Notes under the pieces: generated by a model
The model's database searches: none
The model's input: only the letters and a program-made list of their open reading frames with translations
What the model was told of the DNA's origin: nothing
Assembly: GCA_900547725.1 (NCBI GenBank)
Contig: URHR01000018.1
Span: 1-29,142 of the forward strand
Length of the DNA stretch: 29,142 bases
From: an uncultured Eubacteriales bacterium
GTDB lineage: Bacteria; Bacillota; Clostridia; Oscillospirales; CAG-272
Direction of reading: 5' to 3'
Position numbers and translations under genes: made by a program
In this document: in pieces, positions 24,228 to 29,142 of the stretch
Layout: every line of letters starts with the position of its first letter
Numbering within the stretch: the stretch's first letter is position 1

Positions 24228-25381
24228 GGTTCGGGATTGTCGGCGTGGGAAATATGGGAAGCGGTCACGCAAAGAGCTTCCTCGGCGGCAAGGTGGAGCA
24301 TGGCGTTCTGACCGCAATCTGCGACCTGAAAAAGGAGCGGATGGAGAAGGTCCGTGCGATGGACGGCGGGGCGGAGCTTGCAACCTACACGGACTACCGT
24401 GACCTGTTCGCGAGCGGAAAGGTGGACGCGGTGATCGTTGCAGTGCCGCACTATTTCCACCCGCGCATTTCGATGGACGCGCTGGCGGCGGGACTGCACG
24501 TCATCTGCGAGAAGCCGGAGGGCGTGTACACCAAGCAGGTCAAGGAGCTGAACGAGGCGGCGGGCAGATCGGATCGCCTGTTTACCGTGATGTTCAATCA
24601 GCGCACCAACTGCGTCTACCGCAAAATGCGCGAGATGATCCGGAACGGGGAGCTGGGAGAGATCAAGCGGGTCAACTGGATTATCACAACATGGTACCGT
24701 TCGCAAAGCTACTACGATTCGGGCGACTGGCGCGCAACGTGGCGCGGCGAGGGCGGCGGCGTGCTGTTCAACCAGTGCCCGCACCAGTTGGATCTGTTGC
24801 AGTGGGTCACCGGCATGATGCCCGCGCGCATCCGTTCCTTCTGCCACTTCGGAAAGTGGCACGACATTGAGGTAGAGGACGATGTCACGGCATACCTCGA
24901 ATATCCGAACGGCGCAACGGGCGTGTTCATCACCTCCACGGGCGACACCCCGGGAACAAACCGCTTTGAGATTCTGGGGAACAACGGAAAGCTGGTCTGC
25001 GAGAACAATGTGCTGACCTTTACCAAGTTGGCGATGCCGGAGCGCGAATTCAACGCGACCTACCGGGGCGGCTTCGGTGAGCCGGAGCGGGAGGAAATCG
25101 CGGTGGAAACCGACGGGCAGAACCCGCAGCACGTGGGGATTCTCAACAACTTTGCAAACGCGGTTCTCGGACTTGAGCCGCTGTTTGTCGACGGTCGCGA
25201 GGGCATTCACGGTGTGGAGCTGATGGACGCGATGCTCCTTTCCACATGGAAGGATCGCACGGTCACCCTGCCGATCGACGACGAATATTGGGACGAACTG
25301 CAGAAACACATTGCGGTCAGCCGTCTCAAAACCGCCTCGGATGTTGTGCTGAACACCGAGGGAACTTATACTTCCAAATGA
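24215..25381 (+). CDS. Gfo/Idh/MocA-family sugar oxidoreductase (first of operon)
   Basis: A 388-residue NAD(P)-dependent oxidoreductase. The Rossmann motif is GIVGVGNMGSGHA; the family EKP motif is VICEKPEGVYTK (Lys important for catalysis). The active-site helix is GGGVLFNQCPHQLDLLQWVTG, with the conserved His and Asp. The C-terminal beta-sheet domain contains DVTAYLEYPNGATGVFITST. It starts 13 bp before the previous gene ends, with AAGGAG upstream, and its stop overlaps the next start. Enzymes of this family oxidise or reduce sugars, often at C3, or handle inositols. Here it could also replace the absent fructuronate reductase. Confidence 0.9.
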   Translation: MEKVRFGIVGVGNMGSGHAKSFLGGKVEHGVLTAICDLKKERMEKVRAMDGGAELATYTDYRDLFASGKVDAVIVAVPHYFHPRISMDALAAGLHVICEKPEGVYTKQVKELNEAAGRSDRLFTVMFNQRTNCVYRKMREMIRNGELGEIKRVNWIITTWYRSQSYYDSGDWRATWRGEGGGVLFNQCPHQLDLLQWVTGMMPARIRSFCHFGKWHDIEVEDDVTAYLEYPNGATGVFITSTGDTPGTNRFEILGNNGKLVCENNVLTFTKLAMPEREFNATYRGGFGEPEREEIAVETDGQNPQHVGILNNFANAVLGLEPLFVDGREGIHGVELMDAMLLSTWKDRTVTLPIDDEYWDELQKHIAVSRLKTASDVVLNTEGTYTSK

Positions 25382-26397
25382 CGGGGGCGGAGTCCTTCCG
25401 CGCCGCCGTGGTCGGTTGCGGGGCAATCGCACCGAATCATGTGACGGGGATTCTTGCCTCCGGGCAGACGCTTGCGGCGGTCTGTGACCCCGACAGAAGC
25501 CACGCGGAGCGCCTGCTTGCGCGGTTCGGGCTGTCTGTTCCGATTTACACCGACCTTGAGGAACTGCTTGACCGCGAGCACCCGGATGTCCTGCACATCT
25601 GCACGCCGCATTACCTGCACGCGCCGATGTGCTGCGCGGCACTGTCGCGAGGCGTGAGCGTGCTGTGCGAAAAGCCGCTTGGCATCAGCGAAGCGGATCT
25701 GCGCGCCATAGAGGCGGCGGAGGCGGAAAGCACTGCTATGCTCGGCGTATGTCTGCAAAACCGCTATGAGCCGAATTTTCTCCGCCTCAAGTCGATTGCC
25801 GGGGAGGAGGGCATTGCGGCGGCGTTCGGCGTGGTCGCATGGCGGCGCGACGCGGATTACTATGCCTCGGGCGCGTGGCGCGGGAAATGGGCAACCGAGG
25901 GCGGCGGGGTGATGATCAATCAGGCGCTCCACACCCTCGACCTGTTGCAATGGCTTTGCGGAATGCCGCAAACGGTCACGGCGCATCTGTCCGACGACCA
26001 TTTGCAGGGCGTGATCGAGGTCGAGGACACCGCAACGGCGCATTTCCGCCTGCCCGACGGCAGAGCCTTTCAGCTGTTCGCCACGACTGCCTGTACCTCG
26101 GATTTTCCGGCACAGCTGCAGCTGATAACCCGCGCGGGGCATCGGTATTTTGCCGACAATACGTCGCTCTGCCGGGACGGAGAGCCACTGCCCGGAGAGA
26201 AGTCCGCAACGCTTGGGAAAACGGTCTGGGGAAGCGGTCACTGCCGCCTGATCGCGGATTTCTATCGGCATCCTTCGGAAGGAACGCACTTCCCGATTGA
26301 TGCGCACGAGGGCGCAAAGGTGATCCGGCTGATTCTTGCCATGTATGCGTCCGCAAAGGAGAACTGCACGATGAAACCGACGGAGGATACCCTATGA
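25378..26397 (+). CDS. Gfo/Idh/MocA-family sugar oxidoreductase (second of operon)
   Basis: A 339-residue paralogue of the preceding enzyme. I place the start at ATG 25378, overlapping the upstream stop as ATGA; the longer in-frame extension is antisense-like noise inside the previous gene. Motifs: AAVVGCGAIAPNHVTG (GxGxxxxxH), SVLCEKPLGISEADL (EKP) and EGGGVMINQALHTLDLLQWLCG with the His/Asp pair. The two paralogues share the GGGV-NQ-H-LDLLQW block, so they arose by duplication but differ enough to act on different substrates or in opposite directions. No strong RBS is seen, so it relies on translational coupling. It ends overlapping uxaC. Confidence 0.9.
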   Translation: MTGAESFRAAVVGCGAIAPNHVTGILASGQTLAAVCDPDRSHAERLLARFGLSVPIYTDLEELLDREHPDVLHICTPHYLHAPMCCAALSRGVSVLCEKPLGISEADLRAIEAAEAESTAMLGVCLQNRYEPNFLRLKSIAGEEGIAAAFGVVAWRRDADYYASGAWRGKWATEGGGVMINQALHTLDLLQWLCGMPQTVTAHLSDDHLQGVIEVEDTATAHFRLPDGRAFQLFATTACTSDFPAQLQLITRAGHRYFADNTSLCRDGEPLPGEKSATLGKTVWGSGHCRLIADFYRHPSEGTHFPIDAHEGAKVIRLILAMYASAKENCTMKPTEDTL

Positions 26398-27758
26398 AGG
26401 AATTTTTCGGAGACGGTCTGCTGCTCGGCTCGCCGGCGGCGGAGCGCCTGTATGCGGCGGTGCGGGATCTGCCGATTATCGATTATCACTGCCACCTGAA
26501 CGAAAACGAGATCCGGGACGACATCGGCTTTGAAAGCCTCGGCGCGCTCTGGCTCGGCGGCGACCATTACAAATGGCGCGCCATGCGCCTGTGCGGCGTG
26601 GACGAGCATTTCATCACGGGGGACGCGACCGATTATGAGAAATACCGCAAATATGCGGAAATCTTCCCGCGCCTGTGCGGCAATCCGCTCTACTACTGGA
26701 CGCAGATGGAGCTGAAGCTGCTGTTCGGCATCACCAAGCCGCTCTCCCCGGAAACGGCGGATGAAATCTGGGCGGCGGCGAACGAACAGTTGAAAACCAT
26801 GCGTGTTTCGGATCTTCTGCGCCGCTTCCGTGTGGAATACATCGCCACCACCAACGACCCGACCGATACGCTGGAGGCACACGGGGTGTACGGAAACACT
26901 GCGGTTGCCCCGACCTTCCGTCCCGACCGGATGCTGAGCTGTGACCCTGCGGCGCTGGACGCGCTGCGCAGATCTGCCGGAATGCGAAAACTCCGGTCGC
27001 TTGCCGAGGTCAAGCAGGGGCTTGTCCGGCGGTTGGATTGGTTCTGCGCACACGGCTGTGTGATCTCCGACCACGGAATGGATTTTCTGCCGGTTGCGGA
27101 CTGCGGGGAGAACTACGCTTCCTATCTGTTTGAGCGAAAAAGCAACGTCACCGCGGAGGAGCTGTCGCCCGGCGAGCAGGAAAAGCTGATCTCCCATCTG
27201 CTGTACTTCCTTGCGGGAGAATACCGGAAACGCGGCATGGTCATGCAGCTGCATTTCGGAACTTACCGCAACGTCAACAGCGGAATGTTCGGAAGGATCG
27301 GGCGCGACGCGGGCTTTGACATCATGCGCGGGCGCGTGGACGCCGACCGTCTGGCAGTCTTTCTCGACACGCTGAACACGCGCGGAGACCTGCCGAAAAC
27401 CGTGCTGTATTCGCTGAATCCAACCGCAGTCCCCGCCATAGCGACCCTTTCGGGGGCGTTCCCGAATGTGCGCGTGGGCGCGGCGTGGTGGTTCAACGAC
27501 ACGGTGGAGGGCATCCGTCAGCAGCTGCGCACCGTCATGGAGTATGCCGCGCTGGGGACGCATCTCGGAATGCTGACCGACAGCCGCTCCTATGCAAGCT
27601 ATCCGCGCTTTGATTTCTTCCGCCGGATTCTCTGCGACACGGTCGGAGCATATGTCGAGCGCGGCGAATACGATGCCGGTGCGGCAGAGGCGCTGGTGCG
27701 CGGCATCTGCCATGAAAATATCAGGGAATTTCTCGGAATCGGAGGGAAAACCTTATGA
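26394..27758 (+). CDS. uxaC: Uronate (glucuronate/galacturonate) isomerase
   Basis: A 454-residue enzyme of the amidohydrolase superfamily that isomerises D-glucuronate to D-fructuronate and D-galacturonate to D-tagaturonate. The metal motif is IIDYHCHLNENEI with His32 and His34. Typical UxaC blocks follow: LGALWLGGDHYKWRAMRLCGVDE, GNPLYYWTQMELKLLFGI, IATTNDPTDTLEAH, MVMQLHFGTYRN, VRVGAAWWFND and MLTDSRSYASYPRFDFFRRIL. The length is near the family norm of about 460-470. The ATG overlaps the upstream stop (ATGA) and has GGAGG 7 bases before it. It also overlaps uxuA by the same ATGA device, which fixes the order of two successive pathway steps in one operon. Confidence 0.97.
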   Translation: MKEFFGDGLLLGSPAAERLYAAVRDLPIIDYHCHLNENEIRDDIGFESLGALWLGGDHYKWRAMRLCGVDEHFITGDATDYEKYRKYAEIFPRLCGNPLYYWTQMELKLLFGITKPLSPETADEIWAAANEQLKTMRVSDLLRRFRVEYIATTNDPTDTLEAHGVYGNTAVAPTFRPDRMLSCDPAALDALRRSAGMRKLRSLAEVKQGLVRRLDWFCAHGCVISDHGMDFLPVADCGENYASYLFERKSNVTAEELSPGEQEKLISHLLYFLAGEYRKRGMVMQLHFGTYRNVNSGMFGRIGRDAGFDIMRGRVDADRLAVFLDTLNTRGDLPKTVLYSLNPTAVPAIATLSGAFPNVRVGAAWWFNDTVEGIRQQLRTVMEYAALGTHLGMLTDSRSYASYPRFDFFRRILCDTVGAYVERGEYDAGAAEALVRGICHENIREFLGIGGKTL

Positions 27759-28792
27759 AAATGACATTCCGCTGGTACGGCGAGGGGGACAGCATTCCGC
27801 TGTCGTACATCCGGCAGATTCCCGGCATGACGGGTGTGGTGACGGCGGTCTACGATGTTCCGGTCGGAGAGGCCTGGCACACGGACAGAATTGCCAGCCT
27901 GAAGGCGCTGTGCGACCGGGAGCAGCTGGAGATGGAGGTCATCGAAAGCGTTCCGGTGCATGAGGACATCAAGCTGGGGAGACCCACGCGCGACCGCCTG
28001 ATCGAAAATTACGCCCAAACCGTCCGCAATCTCGGAAAATTCGGTGTGAAGTGCGTTTGCTATAACTTCATGCCCGTGTTCGACTGGCTTCGGACGAATC
28101 TGCACACCCCCGCGCCGGACGGGTCGAATTCGCTGTCCTACCGCCACGCGGAGCTGCTGGCGCTCGACCCGCACGACCTGCATCTGCCCGGCTGGGACGA
28201 AAGCTACACGCCCGCCGAGCTACGCGGTCTGCTGGATGCCTATTCCGGCATGACGCATGAGAAGCTGTTTGAAAATCTGGTCTGTTTCCTGCGCGGCATC
28301 CTGCCTGCCTGTCGGGAAGCCGGCATCAACATGGCAATCCATCCGGACGACCCGCCGTGGGATATGTTCGGGCTTCCGCGCATCATCACGGGGCGGGAAA
28401 GCTACCTCCGCCTGTTTGAAGCCGTGCCGGAGCGGGAGAACGGCATCACCTTCTGCACGGGTTCTCTCGGCGCGGGGCGGGAGAATGATCTGCCGGCGCT
28501 GGCACGGGAGTTTGCCGACCGTATCTGCTTCGCGCACCTGCGGCAGATCCGCTTCGAGGGGGAGCGCGACTTCTGCGAATGCGGACACCGGACCGATGCG
28601 GGCAGTCTGGATATGCTCGCCATTGTCGAAGCGCTGGCGGACGGCGGCTTTGACGGCTATGTCCGACCCGACCACGGCAGAAACATCTGGGGCGAGGACG
28701 GCAAGCCCGGCTACGGGCTCTACGACCGTGCGCTCGGCGCGTGCTACCTCTCCGGTCTGTTTGAAGCGGTGGAGAGGCGCGGCAAACGGTAA
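27755..28792 (+). CDS. uxuA: Mannonate dehydratase
   Basis: A 345-residue enzyme that dehydrates D-mannonate to 2-keto-3-deoxygluconate with a divalent metal. Family signatures: MKMTFRWYGEGDSIPLSYIRQIPGM at the start; GVKCVCYNFMPVFDWLRT; NMAIHPDDPPWDMFGLPRI; and FCTGSLGAG. The expected metal ligands are His196, Cys234, His261 (FAHLRQI) and Asp306, followed by His307 (RPDHG). It is the last gene of the operon, overlapping uxaC by ATGA. The step between uxaC and uxuA, fructuronate to mannonate (UxuB), has no classical gene here. Confidence 0.97.
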   Translation: MKMTFRWYGEGDSIPLSYIRQIPGMTGVVTAVYDVPVGEAWHTDRIASLKALCDREQLEMEVIESVPVHEDIKLGRPTRDRLIENYAQTVRNLGKFGVKCVCYNFMPVFDWLRTNLHTPAPDGSNSLSYRHAELLALDPHDLHLPGWDESYTPAELRGLLDAYSGMTHEKLFENLVCFLRGILPACREAGINMAIHPDDPPWDMFGLPRIITGRESYLRLFEAVPERENGITFCTGSLGAGRENDLPALAREFADRICFAHLRQIRFEGERDFCECGHRTDAGSLDMLAIVEALADGGFDGYVRPDHGRNIWGEDGKPGYGLYDRALGACYLSGLFEAVERRGKR

Positions 28793-28807
28793 TGCGGGCT
28801 GATTTTT

Positions 28808-28832
28808 GAAGGGGGCGGATTTATTCCCCCTC
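28808..28832 (+). terminator. Weak hairpin after uxuA
   Basis: AGGGGG (28810-28815) pairs with CCCCCT (28826-28831) around a 10-nt loop, 17 bp after the uxuA stop. No T-tract follows, so a terminator role is uncertain. Confidence 0.4.
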
Positions 28833-28837
28833 ATCAT

Positions 28838-28983
28838 AGGAATGTATCTTTCCCCCGTCACGGAACGACACATGGGTCGTTCCCTACAATCTTTCATGTT
28901 TAACGGGTTATGCACTTTGCAGGGTCGTAATCCGTAGGGAACGACCCGAGTGTCGTTCCGCCAAGCCAGCAAGAAACATTCCT
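28838..28983. mobile_element. MITE-like inverted-repeat element
   Basis: The outer arms 28838-28850 and 28971-28983 (13 bp, one mismatch) and the inner arms 28861-28887 and 28934-28960 (27 bp, two mismatches) are collinear inverted repeats separated by equal 10-bp unpaired stretches. Each inner arm is itself a palindrome, GGAACGAC...GTCGTTCC. The 46-bp centre has no coding potential. This resembles small non-autonomous repeats common between genes in gut Clostridia. No target-site duplication is obvious. Confidence 0.65.
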
Positions 28984-29113
28984 ACCATTTCTATCCGGTA
29001 GCGGAGAGAGGCGTAAGCCTTAGCAGCCGGAAATAGTAGCACGGCAAACGGCTACATTAGAATCTGTACAACAAAACGCAAGAGGTAAAAATCCCCTTAG
29101 TTGAAGGTCTTGA
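28984..29113. other. Non-coding stretch with possible structured RNA, otherwise unassigned
   Basis: No gene is seen. Nested pairings include CTATCCGG (28991-28998) with CCGGAAATAG, the stem AGGC-GTAA-GCCT closed by a GNRA-type tetraloop (about 29010-29021), and GTAGC...GCTAC further on (about 29037-29055). It may be a structured RNA end, the edge of a repeat, or a gene relic. I do not recognise a known RNA family. It ends in AAGGTCTT-like units resembling those at 57-101. Confidence 0.3.
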
Positions 29114-29142
29114 AGGTTCTTAGGGGACTTCTCCTTAAGAAG
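29114..29142. repeat. Right-end copy of the 29-bp terminal repeat
   Basis: Bases 29114-29142 are identical to bases 1-29, in the same orientation. The copy stops partway through the hairpin's right arm because the window ends. Confidence 0.95.

Noticed and set aside
24191..25642. 483-codon minus-strand frame opposite the oxidoreductases
   Set aside because: Shadow of the plus-strand Gfo/Idh/MocA genes; low-complexity Arg/His/Val composition.
28861..28960. Rho-independent terminator for the uxuA operon
   Set aside because: The arms are long and nested, the spacing is too wide and there is no T-tract; an interspersed repeat explains it better.

Overview
The window looks like chromosomal DNA from an uncultured, GC-rich, gut-type Bacillota (Clostridia, probably an Oscillospirales/Ruminococcaceae-like lineage). 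This rests on strong AGGAGG ribosome-binding sites, sigma-A promoters, Gram-positive-style lipoproteins, AraC regulators with cupin sensor domains, and a gene set typical of plant-glycan degraders. No rRNA, tRNA, CRISPR array, integrase or replication gene was seen. The taxonomic guess comes from style and was not checked by search.

Layout. (1) 1-114: a hairpin repeat and a 15-bp tandem repeat. (2) 115-3157 (+): an unrecognised putative sugar hydrolase and an SGNH/GDSL esterase. (3) 3346-10965 (-): a seven-gene operon for the cell surface. In transcription order it holds two CBM9-like secreted proteins, a 48-residue micro-protein, a 68-residue lipoprotein, a solute-binding lipoprotein, an exo/endonuclease/phosphatase-fold lipoprotein and a nucleoside hydrolase. 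(4) 11333-14477 (+): a divergent AraC regulator and a GH78 alpha-L-rhamnosidase. (5) 14551-15396 (-): a small Gfo/Idh/MocA oxidoreductase. (6) 15604-21464 (+): a second GH78 enzyme, a translationally coupled unknown protein and a GH35 beta-galactosidase broken by a frameshift. (7) 21440-22436 (-): a possible HTH-gene remnant and a second AraC regulator. (8) 22577-28792 (+): a tightly coupled six-gene operon of two TIM-barrel sugar isomerase/epimerase-like proteins, two Gfo/Idh/MocA oxidoreductases, uronate isomerase (uxaC) and mannonate dehydratase (uxuA). (9) 28793-29142: a MITE-like inverted-repeat element, a structured stretch and a copy of the repeat that opens the window.

How it fits together (inference). 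The locus appears to capture and dismantle a rhamnose-, galactose- and glucuronate-containing glycan or glycoside, for example Rha-GlcA-capped arabinogalactan, a saponin or a flavonoid glycoside. Surface proteins and a solute-binding protein bind it outside. Two rhamnosidases, a (now broken) beta-galactosidase, an esterase and two unrecognised proteins would trim it, apparently in the cytoplasm because none has a signal peptide. The uronate goes through UxaC and UxuA toward 2-keto-3-deoxygluconate. UxuB, KDG kinase and aldolase, ABC permeases and a recognisable glucuronidase are not in the window. The pairing of Gfo/Idh/MocA oxidoreductases with TIM-barrel isomerases also resembles known 3-keto-glycoside cleavage systems. 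Each divergent intergenic region carries sigma-A-like promoter sequences and matching repeats that look like operators. The clearest is a direct repeat 22 bp apart, 5 bp upstream of the surface-operon -35.
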